From contig CAYLYZ010000046.1 of assembly GCA_964387885.1 (NCBI GenBank), positions 1 through 44,374 on the forward strand: a stretch of 44,374 bases of DNA, in the 5' to 3' direction. The position numbers and the translations under genes are program-made. This document shows, in pieces, positions 37,165 to 44,374 of this stretch (positions within the stretch are counted from its first letter, which is position 1; every line of letters starts with the position of its first letter). The DNA comes from JABGPL01 sp964387885 (lineage in GTDB: Bacteria; Electryoneota; AABM5-125-24; Hatepunaeales; Hatepunaeaceae). Below the pieces are notes generated by a model that was not told the DNA's origin, ran no database searches, and saw nothing but the letters and a program-made list of their open reading frames with translations.

Positions 37165-40100
37165 CTGACCAACTCTAACAACATAAAATCAAACCGCCAA
37201 TTCATCTTTGTATCAACCATTATAGCGCTGATATCTCTAACTTATGGTGTATTGAATTTTGATCGGGCATTTCCCGAATTCTCGATTAATATGCAGATCA
37301 CCAAACAAGAAGCGCTAAACCAGGCACATAGTTTTCTTGAAGGCAGGAATTTTGATCTCTCCGGATATCGTGAATCAATAATATTCACGAGTAATAGATC
37401 TGCCCTTCGATATCTCGAAAGAGAACTTGGTGTGGGAAAAACCACGGAACTGGCTCAGGATAGTGTCAATATTTGGCATTGGGAAGTCCGCTTCTTCCAA
37501 CCACTTGAACCTCTGGAGTATTCGGTTCTGATTAGTGCTGACGGAAAGGTGATTGGATTCACCCGCCTGCTTGCAGAGAACGAACGTGGATTGAGTATCG
37601 AACCGAATATCGCCCGGAAACTCGGTGAGGCATTTCTTAAATCTCGACTCCAGCTCGAATTTGACCAATGGGATTTTGTTGAAGTTAATAGCTCGGACAA
37701 ACCCGAGCGAAGAGACCATCGGTTTACATATGAACGACGAGGATTTCGACCTGCTGAAGCTCCTTATAGATTGCAGGTAACTGTACAAGGTGCTCAAATC
37801 GGTGGATTCAATCATTATTTGAAGGTCCCACAGGAGTGGAAGCGCGATTTCAGTCGCCAGCAATCTCGCAACCAACTTTTCCACACAATTGCACGTTTAC
37901 TTGCCGGTCTGATGGTGTTCGGGATGTTCTACCATTTTTATGTTCATATCCGAGATGGGCAGGTGCCCTGGAGAATCACAATTATCCTTGCATCTATTCT
38001 GGCAGGTGCAAATTTCCTTCTCGAAATTAATTCTCTACCGGTAGCTTTGAGTGGTTATCGCACTACTGAGACCTATAGCGTTTTCCTTGGCTTGAGAGTT
38101 CTGCGTAGTTTAATGCTGGGAGTAATGCAGGGTTTCTCCTTGATGGTGTTGATCGGATCGGGGGAGTATCTGTACCGAAAGGACTTTCCGGGTAAAATCG
38201 CTCTGCAGAATATACTAAGCTGGCGTGGGTTTCAAACCCGGGAGATACTGCAAGCCACTCTGATGGGATATATACTTGTTGCTATTGACATCGGTTTTGT
38301 CGTGTTCTATTATGTCGTCGGACAGAAAATCGGATTCTGGTCACCAGCAAATATTGAATACACAAACACGGTTTCAACTTTCCTGCCCTGGCTTTACCCA
38401 CTCGTGATATCTCTCACAGCAGCACTTCTCGAGGAATTTTACTTTCGGTTTTACGGGATTTCTCTTCTGAAGAAGCTGTTTAAGAACAAAACAGCAGCAA
38501 TCATTATTACTGCTCTGATCTGGGGATTCTTACACTCAAATTATCCTCAGCAACCGGCGTTTGCCCGTGGTATTGAAGTAATGATTATTGGTATCCTTGC
38601 TGGCATTGTATTTGTAAGATTTGGGATCTGGTCGGTACTTGTCTGGCACTTTGTAATTGATGCCATATTAATAGGGCTTTTTCTTTTCCGGTCTGATAAT
38701 ACATATTTCTGGATTTCCGGATTGATTATATGCAGTGGGCTTGCAATTCCTGCTCTCTTTGCCGGGATGCTGTTCCTATTTAGAAAATCATTTAACAAGG
38801 CATCCGATCTAAATAATGAGAGTGTCTCAAGAAACATCAGCGCGGAAATTTCCGAATATAAATCAAACAAGGAAACCAAATCAACTGTTGGTGAAGAAAT
38901 CACCCATCTTCAAAATACTCATATCGTTGAACCGATTAGAAAACCGAAAAACTTCATGCTTTCAGATCGTGCTCGAAAACTCGCTCTATTATTTGGTATA
39001 ACAGGAATACTAACCTTTTTTATTCCGAGCAATTCAACACTCAGTGATAATTTCATTCCGAAGATCAGTCGATCTTCTGTGGTCGAAACTGCTCAAAGTT
39101 TAGTGAAGAAAAAATTTGGAATTCAACCGGAAAATTACATAATTTCAGTCATTGATGATCAACACATGTATCAAACCGGTGCGAGACTGCAAACCTTCCT
39201 GTCAAAGATCTCGTATGTTTACAAGTATGGGACAATTGAAGACGCAGTAAGAATTTTCTTCTCCGATTTCGGAGTAAACTTCTTTAGCTGGTATATCGCA
39301 TTCAAACGTGAATATGATCCGGAAGAATACACTGTAGTGATTAACCAAAATTCCGGAGTTTCCCATTGTCTCCACTCACTACCTGATTCCCTGAGAGGAT
39401 CAAAACTCGAACAAGATTCAGCACGAGTGCTTGCAGAACTTGTTTTTAATACCGTTGAACAATCAACCGAATCCTACAAGGTTATTTCGGAGAAAGTGAA
39501 ACAGCATGAATCAAGATTAGATTATGCATTCACCTGGGAATCTATCGAACCGGTTATTGGGAACGCCCATTACAGACGTACAATCAGTGTTAAGGGCAAT
39601 GAAGTAAATCATGGCAACCGATATCTAAAGGTTCCGGAAGAATGGCTGAGATTTGAATCTGAAAAGACTCTGAGGTATTTTTTAGCCCTTACTTTGAACG
39701 GGTTAGTGATTATCGGTGGCGGGATAATTTGTCTGATATCTGTAAGAAGAAAATGGGGCAAATTAGAGGTTTGTTGGAAAAACGGATTGATCTGGGGTGG
39801 ATTGGTATTTGTTGTTAGTTTACTAAAGGAGCTTAACTCAGCTAATACTAATTGGTGGAATTACTCGACCAGTGATCCTTCGGGCAGCTTTATTACAAGT
39901 ACGGTTATTGAAAGTGTAATTACTTCATTTGCAATCACTTTCACTGTCGTTGTATTATTCAGCCTGACCGAAGCTTTGGCAAAAAAGATATTTGGTCATT
40001 CTTCGATGAGAGTGTATATTCCAAAGTCCGGCAGAGGGAAAGTTCACTCGGACATGGTTATTTCCATTATCGGAACATTTGGAGTATTTTCCGGTTTAAT

Positions 40101-40641
40101 ATGGCTGTTGGACAATATCACTGTCTGGTTCGGATTGCCCGTGCACAGCTTTGATATTGAGATGATTCACAGTTTATCATCTTTTTTCCCTTGGCTTGCG
40201 GAGTTCTTTGGAGCATTTTCCAGTACGGTTCTTATCGCTCCTCTAACTATGCTTGGTTTTATAATGCTGTCAGAGGGAATTTCCAAAATCTGGATAAGAT
40301 GGTTGATTTTAGGTTTATCGGCGATAGCTTTTGCCGGTGTAGACATGATGGGATTATCCAATCCTTCTAACAGTGTACTGATCTGGGGAATAACCGGTTT
40401 GTTCATATTACTGGCAGCCGGGTATTACATTATGAAGTTTTGGATAAAAGGTAGAATGTGGGTATTAATGATCGTGATTTACGTCCATTTAATCACAAAA
40501 TCATTATTGCAATTTGCAGGTTGGGAAGGATCACCGTATCAGGCACAAAGCCTCATTCTGGCTGCATTAACATTAATTCCATTTATTTTTTATGGAATTC
40601 ACCATTATCTAATTAGAGAGCATGACTCAAACAAAAGATAG
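37165..40641 (+). CDS. Internally duplicated CPBP (CAAX/Abi) membrane protease
   Basis: This polytopic protein of about 1158 aa contains two copies of one architecture: a signal-anchor helix, an extracytoplasmic PepSY-like region ending in N[HR]YLKVP[QE]EW, and a membrane bundle. The first half carries the CPBP glutamic-protease motifs EEFYFR (Glu423, Glu424, Arg428), FLH (His457) and HFVID (His495). The second half (from about residue 600) keeps the layout, but where EExxxR should be it reads VLIAPLTMLGFIMLSEG, so it is probably inactive. The frame is open upstream of the first TTG (37252) and encodes QFIFVSTIIALISL, a helix with a counterpart in the second half (KLALLFGITGILTFF). The start is therefore placed at CTG 37165. 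Its substrate is unknown. It overlaps ResB by 20 bases. Confidence 0.82.
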   Translation: MTNSNNIKSNRQFIFVSTIIALISLTYGVLNFDRAFPEFSINMQITKQEALNQAHSFLEGRNFDLSGYRESIIFTSNRSALRYLERELGVGKTTELAQDSVNIWHWEVRFFQPLEPLEYSVLISADGKVIGFTRLLAENERGLSIEPNIARKLGEAFLKSRLQLEFDQWDFVEVNSSDKPERRDHRFTYERRGFRPAEAPYRLQVTVQGAQIGGFNHYLKVPQEWKRDFSRQQSRNQLFHTIARLLAGLMVFGMFYHFYVHIRDGQVPWRITIILASILAGANFLLEINSLPVALSGYRTTETYSVFLGLRVLRSLMLGVMQGFSLMVLIGSGEYLYRKDFPGKIALQNILSWRGFQTREILQATLMGYILVAIDIGFVVFYYVVGQKIGFWSPANIEYTNTVSTFLPWLYPLVISLTAALLEEFYFRFYGISLLKKLFKNKTAAIIITALIWGFLHSNYPQQPAFARGIEVMIIGILAGIVFVRFGIWSVLVWHFVIDAILIGLFLFRSDNTYFWISGLIICSGLAIPALFAGMLFLFRKSFNKASDLNNESVSRNISAEISEYKSNKETKSTVGEEITHLQNTHIVEPIRKPKNFMLSDRARKLALLFGITGILTFFIPSNSTLSDNFIPKISRSSVVETAQSLVKKKFGIQPENYIISVIDDQHMYQTGARLQTFLSKISYVYKYGTIEDAVRIFFSDFGVNFFSWYIAFKREYDPEEYTVVINQNSGVSHCLHSLPDSLRGSKLEQDSARVLAELVFNTVEQSTESYKVISEKVKQHESRLDYAFTWESIEPVIGNAHYRRTISVKGNEVNHGNRYLKVPEEWLRFESEKTLRYFLALTLNGLVIIGGGIICLISVRRKWGKLEVCWKNGLIWGGLVFVVSLLKELNSANTNWWNYSTSDPSGSFITSTVIESVITSFAITFTVVVLFSLTEALAKKIFGHSSMRVYIPKSGRGKVHSDMVISIIGTFGVFSGLIWLLDNITVWFGLPVHSFDIEMIHSLSSFFPWLAEFFGAFSSTVLIAPLTMLGFIMLSEGISKIWIRWLILGLSAIAFAGVDMMGLSNPSNSVLIWGITGLFILLAAGYYIMKFWIKGRMWVLMIVIYVHLITKSLLQFAGWEGSPYQAQSLILAALTLIPFIFYGIHHYLIREHDSNKR

Positions 40642-41911
40642 TAAAGTAATTAAGAATTCTGATAAGAAGTCCGACGACATAATGACTTCTCTTTGGAACC
40701 TGTTGAAATCGATGCGCTTTGCGTTGATTCTACTGATGATTATTACCGCAGCTTCCATTTTCAACCTTTTTGCAGGAGAATTTGTAATTCCCGCGGAAGG
40801 TGGAGCAGATGGAGCTCGTGCAGCATACACTGAGGCTTATGGAGATTTCCGTGTTGAGTTATTGATGTTGTTCCAGATGTATGCCCCGTATTCATCATGG
40901 TGGTTTATTTCACTGTTAGTTCTTCTCTCATTCTCACTGATAGTGTGTGTAATTGAAAGAGCGCCAATAGTTTACAGGATCGCATTCAAACCGCGTTACC
41001 TTCATTCTCCGGAGCAGTTTGAACAGCTTCCGGTACACAAGAGCATCAAATTAACCACATCTGTCGATGTGTTAAAGGAAAAACTGAATAAGCTCGGTTT
41101 CACCACCTGGATCAGCAATGAGAAGTCCCGCACACTAATCGATGCGGAAAAATATCCCTGGGCGAGGACTGGATCGTGGCTCGTTCACACCGGTTTCATA
41201 CTATTGATAATCGGTGGTGCTATGATCTCAAGAGCCGATTACAGATCGCAAGCCAGCGGTTACCCGGGAGAAATGTTAGCACACGATGAATCGGTATGGG
41301 GATTTAACGTCAGAGTCGATGATTTTCAGATTGAATATTATCCACTTGGTCCCGGTCAATGGGTACAACTCGACAAATTCCAGTTTGCGAAGATATTAAA
41401 AGCAAACCCGGACAGTACATTTGATATTGAAACTTCAGGTAATGAGAGTGAAATCTTAAGAAATGTCACAGCTGACAGACTAACAAACAAGATAGATTAT
41501 CGTTATGATAACAGCCGAATCGATCAAGGTAACATTTCAGATTATATAGCAACCTTAACGGTTGTAGAAAATGGGAAGGATGTTTTCACAGACAGAGTCG
41601 AAGTAAATCATCCTTTAAGACATAAGGGGTACAGGTTCTACCAGTCGAGTTTTAACGACAGACGCACAGATGAACAGGGACGGTGGACAACTGTACTCAG
41701 CATCAGGAAAGATAAAGGATCCCCATTTGTTTGGGCGGGGATTATTATCGTTTCATTAGGTCTGCTAATCGGGCTGTATTTTGTACCGCGCAGAGTGTAT
41801 CTGATGATTGATGGAGACAAAATATACGCCGGTGGTTCGGCGTCCAGAAATAAGGAGCTATTCAAAGAAGAGTTCTATAAACTGGTCAAAGACATTCGAA
41901 CTGCAAGTTAG
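40622..41911 (+). CDS. resB: System II cytochrome c biogenesis protein ResB/Ccs1
   Basis: This 429-aa membrane protein forms, with CcsA, the heme exporter and synthetase that attaches heme to CXXCH apocytochromes outside the membrane. Four membrane helices lie at about residues 31-50, 92-111, 184-202 and 376-397, with a large extracytoplasmic domain (about 205-375) between helices 3 and 4. ResB hallmarks include SMRFALILL near the N-terminus, WLVHTGFILLIIGG (conserved His) and HPLRHKGYRFYQSSF. The ATG overlaps the end of the protease gene. The CcsA partner is two genes downstream in the same operon. Confidence 0.93.
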   Translation: MTQTKDSKVIKNSDKKSDDIMTSLWNLLKSMRFALILLMIITAASIFNLFAGEFVIPAEGGADGARAAYTEAYGDFRVELLMLFQMYAPYSSWWFISLLVLLSFSLIVCVIERAPIVYRIAFKPRYLHSPEQFEQLPVHKSIKLTTSVDVLKEKLNKLGFTTWISNEKSRTLIDAEKYPWARTGSWLVHTGFILLIIGGAMISRADYRSQASGYPGEMLAHDESVWGFNVRVDDFQIEYYPLGPGQWVQLDKFQFAKILKANPDSTFDIETSGNESEILRNVTADRLTNKIDYRYDNSRIDQGNISDYIATLTVVENGKDVFTDRVEVNHPLRHKGYRFYQSSFNDRRTDEQGRWTTVLSIRKDKGSPFVWAGIIIVSLGLLIGLYFVPRRVYLMIDGDKIYAGGSASRNKELFKEEFYKLVKDIRTAS

Positions 41912-41941
41912 TTCATGACAATTTGAAAAATCGGAAAACAA

Positions 41942-42577
41942 TTGAAATCAAAAGCACTAATTTTTATTCTGTTCATTGTTGCAGCTGCATTGCTGATAAT
42001 CTTCTCTACAAAGAACACTGATACACCTGATACTCAGAGCAAGCCCAAGCCGATGAAGATGAGACCTCAGAATCCGCATGCTCAAAGTGAAACGGTATTG
42101 CCGGAAGTTGAGAGTATTAAATTACTGGTTAAAGATGTTTCAGGTGAAGTCCTCCCGGCTTTGGAATTGAAACCAAATGAAACTAAATCCCTTCCGGGAA
42201 CAGACTATCAACTGAGATTCGCAGAGTTTTATACTCACTGGAACTGGGAAGGACGACCCTTGAACCGTACTTATCACGAGCATAATCCTGCTGTTAAGGT
42301 TGAAGTTCTTGTGCAGGATCAAATGATGTATTACATGTGGGCGTTTAAGAACATGCCGTTTTTTGAGATGAAGCAACACGCGAGTCCGGACAGCAGTGCA
42401 CAAAAAAGGCTGTTATTCACACTTGAGTCTTATGATGGACTAAAAATCCCGCAGGCTTCACCTCAGGCAAAGGCATCACCCCATGCACAGGAGACGCCAC
42501 ATGCTGGTGAATCACCACATGATCATGAATCTCATGATGAGAAAGAAGAATCTCCTCATGGAGGCACATCGCATTGA
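41942..42577 (+). CDS. Exported protein with His-rich tail, between ResB and CcsA
   Basis: I do not recognise this 211-aa protein. It has an N-terminal signal anchor (ALIFILFIVAAALLIIF), a Pro/Gln-rich linker and a compact beta domain (TDYQLRFAEFYTHWNWEG, PAVKVEVLVQDQ). It ends in a low-complexity tail of [ST]PHA-like steps with seven His in the last 34 residues (SPHAQETPHAGESPHDHE). The DYQLRF...VKVEVLV pattern loosely resembles part of the ResB extracytoplasmic domain. The start is TTG. It overlaps ccsA by four bases (TTGA), so it is coupled to cytochrome c assembly. Binding heme or a metal ion through the tail is inference. Confidence 0.75.
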   Translation: MKSKALIFILFIVAAALLIIFSTKNTDTPDTQSKPKPMKMRPQNPHAQSETVLPEVESIKLLVKDVSGEVLPALELKPNETKSLPGTDYQLRFAEFYTHWNWEGRPLNRTYHEHNPAVKVEVLVQDQMMYYMWAFKNMPFFEMKQHASPDSSAQKRLLFTLESYDGLKIPQASPQAKASPHAQETPHAGESPHDHESHDEKEESPHGGTSH

Positions 42578-43881
42578 GCAGACCGGACGCAATATTTTAC
42601 TCGATAGCATTTTATGCATACCTCACAGCATTTGCGAGTTTTATCCTCCATCTGGCAGTTAAGAAAGAATGGTTTGGACATTTAGGAACGGTATTTACTA
42701 TCATCGGTATTACGCCTCACACAATCGCATTTTTCCTGCGCTGGGGAGCTCAGGGGCATGTCCCGCTTGTAAACATGTACGAGTATATGGGTTTGATGGC
42801 ATGGATGGTAATGGTTGGGCTTTTGTACTACATTTTCCGCTATAAAAACCGTAGAATCGGTGTGTTTGTCTCCCCGATAGCAGTTGTTCTGCTTGTTGTC
42901 GCCAGCCTTCTGCCATCCGACGTTAACCGCCAGTTAATGCCGGCACTGCAGTCAACCTGGCTGGCTATTCACGTATCAATGGCAGCCCTCGGCTCAGGCG
43001 CATTCCTGATTTCATTTGCAGCCAGCGCATTATTCCTGCTCAGTGTTGACGACAAATCATCAAATAACTCTGAAACACCAAGGGTGAACTGGGGTGCATT
43101 CCTCCTCTTCTGGATTGTCATTCCAGTTTTCATGGGTATTGTCATCCCGCTGATAGGATTTTTCTCACTTGGAGGCAATGCTGAATTGAGTTCCGGTGCA
43201 AAAGTCACAATTTTCTCTATCAACTTAGGTGCAGAACCTTTATACTGGGGACGCTTTATCATCGGATTGGGAATGGGGATGATTCTAAGTGCATTCATCT
43301 GGCCTATTGCTCATGGAAAACTCGAGGCATTCAAGGGCAAGTTTCAATCGGGCTCACGATTTTTCATCGTACATGTTCTCGCAGTTCTAATCTCCGCCGT
43401 CATAGTAGGCTTCCTGAACAAAGGTGGTGTTATCAGCCTGACCCCGCGCAGCTATTTCAAGATATTCGAATTCTTTGGACCTGTATTGATCATTTCCTGG
43501 ATAATGACCCCAATCATGTCAGCAATGTTACTCGGTACTGGAGAAAACTGGTGGCGCAGAATTGGAGTGTCAAGACCTGTATTCGAAGAACTATCAACAT
43601 CAGCAGTAGCAGTAGGCTACCCTCTCTACACCATCGGCGCACTGTTCGCAGGCGCAATCTGGGCAGAGCAGGCATGGGGCACCTGGTGGAGCTGGGACCC
43701 GAAAGAAGTCGGCGCATTAATAATCTGGCTTTTCTACACAGGTTTCCTCCATGCAAGGCACAACCGTCAATGGCGCGGAGAACCGGCAGCTATCCTGATC
43801 GTTTTAGGAATGGTCATGCTATTCGTCAGTTTCTTCGGAAACTATTTCTTCGGTGGGATGCACTCGTTTGAGGTGACGTAG
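42574..43881 (+). CDS. ccsA: System II cytochrome c biogenesis protein CcsA
   Basis: This 435-aa polytopic membrane protein handles and exports heme. It has the tryptophan-rich WWD motif (AWGTWWSWDPKEVGAL, about residues 367-380) and the His residues that ligate heme in the family: ITPHTIAFFL, WLAIHVSMA, HARHNRQW and GGMHSF. It is somewhat long for CcsA because of an extended middle region. The start is TTG overlapping the previous stop, with GGAGG nine bases before it. It is the last gene of the operon, and a terminator follows. Confidence 0.95.
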   Translation: MSRPDAIFYSIAFYAYLTAFASFILHLAVKKEWFGHLGTVFTIIGITPHTIAFFLRWGAQGHVPLVNMYEYMGLMAWMVMVGLLYYIFRYKNRRIGVFVSPIAVVLLVVASLLPSDVNRQLMPALQSTWLAIHVSMAALGSGAFLISFAASALFLLSVDDKSSNNSETPRVNWGAFLLFWIVIPVFMGIVIPLIGFFSLGGNAELSSGAKVTIFSINLGAEPLYWGRFIIGLGMGMILSAFIWPIAHGKLEAFKGKFQSGSRFFIVHVLAVLISAVIVGFLNKGGVISLTPRSYFKIFEFFGPVLIISWIMTPIMSAMLLGTGENWWRRIGVSRPVFEELSTSAVAVGYPLYTIGALFAGAIWAEQAWGTWWSWDPKEVGALIIWLFYTGFLHARHNRQWRGEPAAILIVLGMVMLFVSFFGNYFFGGMHSFEVT

Positions 43882-43900
43882 GGTTTTGGCGGGATCGTTT

Positions 43901-43941
43901 AATAAAGGGCACGCTTAATAGCGTGTCCTTTATTAGTTTTT
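43901..43941 (+). terminator. Rho-independent terminator after ccsA
   Basis: AATAAAGGGCACGC / GCGTGTCCTTTATT, a 14-bp stem with one G-U pair and a 6-base loop, then AGTTTTT. Confidence 0.88.
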
Positions 43942-43942
43942 G

Positions 43943-44029
43943 GAGTGCTCAAGCCATGCTTGAGCTTTATTTTGAATTCGAAGAAAATAAACTGTTGTTT
44001 AGAAAAACTCAAGCATGGCTTGAGTACTC
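43943..44029. repeat. 87-bp element with 22-bp inverted ends
   Basis: The ends at 43943-43964 and 44008-44029 are reverse complements with one mismatch, around a 43-bp AT-rich centre. Each arm contains the near-palindrome CTCAAGCCATGCTTGAG. It could be a MITE-like element or a dispersed cruciform repeat. Confidence 0.65.
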
Positions 44030-44043
44030 CTCTACATTCCACA

Positions 44044-44059
44044 CACACGGAGGCGTGTG
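44044..44059 (-). repeat. CACACG-GAGG-CGTGTG hairpin
   Basis: 6-bp arms around GAGG, abutting the stop codon of the partial minus-strand gene. Either a weak terminator or another short palindromic repeat. Confidence 0.4.
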
Positions 44060-44374
44060 CTACCGTATTAGCACCAATTTCTGCTTCTGAACCACCGATT
44101 CAAATTCCATTTCCAGACAATACACACCCGCAGGATAATCCGACAGATCAAACACTTTACTGAATCTTCCTGCATACCGGATAGATATTATCTCATGACT
44201 GATATTCCGTCCTTGAAGATTGTAGAGGTCTATTCTCAAGTTGCCTGGGTGATGGATGGAATATGAAACTGTTGTGCGTGAATTAAATGGATTTGGATAG
44301 CAACTTACAATATGCGCAGATATGTTTGACGTCAGAACATTAAGGACATAATTGGTCAAAAAGTTAAGGTGTGC
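44060..44374 (-). CDS. T9SS cargo protein, C-terminal part (cut by window end)
   Basis: The frame is open to the right edge, so only about 104 residues are visible. They form a T9SS type A sorting domain: YPNPFNSRTTVSYSI, NLRIDLYNLQGRNIS, YPAGVYCLEMEF and the end QKQKLVLIR. The passenger domains lie beyond 44374. Any start inside the window (such as TTG at 44359) would leave no signal peptide, so the gene is treated as truncated. It converges on the ccsA operon across the inverted-repeat element. Confidence 0.82.
   Translation of the reverse strand, partial: AHLNFLTNYVLNVLTSNISAHIVSCYPNPFNSRTTVSYSIHHPGNLRIDLYNLQGRNISHEIISIRYAGRFSKVFDLSDYPAGVYCLEMEFESVVQKQKLVLIR

Overview
The window looks like chromosomal DNA from an FCB-superphylum bacterium outside the classical Bacteroidota. 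Three very large secreted proteins, a fourth gene cut by the right edge and one decayed relic all end in a type IX secretion (T9SS) type A sorting domain with the YPNPFN / GRxV / SGVY signature. Unlike typical Bacteroidota, most genes have strong GGAGG-like ribosome binding sites, and at least six appear to start with TTG. The phylum cannot be fixed from this window alone.

Layout. 1-3100: on the minus strand, a sensor histidine kinase with no response regulator beside it and a small SAM-dependent methyltransferase flanked by 23-bp inverted repeats. 3133-16821 (minus): one 4562-residue secreted repeat protein. It has 19 Hydin/ASPM-type Ig units, nine of them interrupted by a recurring 'QTD/WGAEQG' module, then seven cadherin-like repeats, a twofold 'GWN' module and a T9SS tail. 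Upstream lies an 805-bp gene-free region with a perfect CRP/FNR-like palindrome. 17627-22979 (minus): two overlapping DUF3857/transglutaminase-like secreted proteins (the second with a broken triad) and an Mrp-type Fe-S carrier ATPase carrying an N-terminal NifU domain. 23303-27635 (plus): an MltF-like lytic transglycosylase lipoprotein, then citrate lyase as a CitD-CitE fusion overlapping CitF. 28072-35615 (plus): two tandem paralogous T9SS cargo proteins that share C-terminal modules with the giant. 35794-36653: a HicA/HicB pair, a decayed T9SS sorting-domain relic and a terminator. 36737-43881 (plus): queF, a 1158-aa internally duplicated CPBP membrane protease that probably starts at CTG, and a System II cytochrome c assembly set (ResB, a His-rich exported protein, CcsA). 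43901-44374: terminator, an 87-bp inverted-repeat element, and the 3' end of another T9SS cargo gene on the minus strand.

How it works together. The surface theme dominates: one giant and two large T9SS cargoes share the same C-terminal cassette (GWN module, NMS/VWGDD module, sorting domain). The giant appears to have grown by duplicating a two-unit block in which every second Ig domain hosts a nested module. ResB/CcsA imply periplasmic c-type cytochromes; citrate lyase implies citrate cleavage to acetate and oxaloacetate, with its activation genes elsewhere. The best candidates for something undescribed are the nested QTD/WGAEQG module shared by all three cargoes, and the duplicated half-dead CPBP protease.
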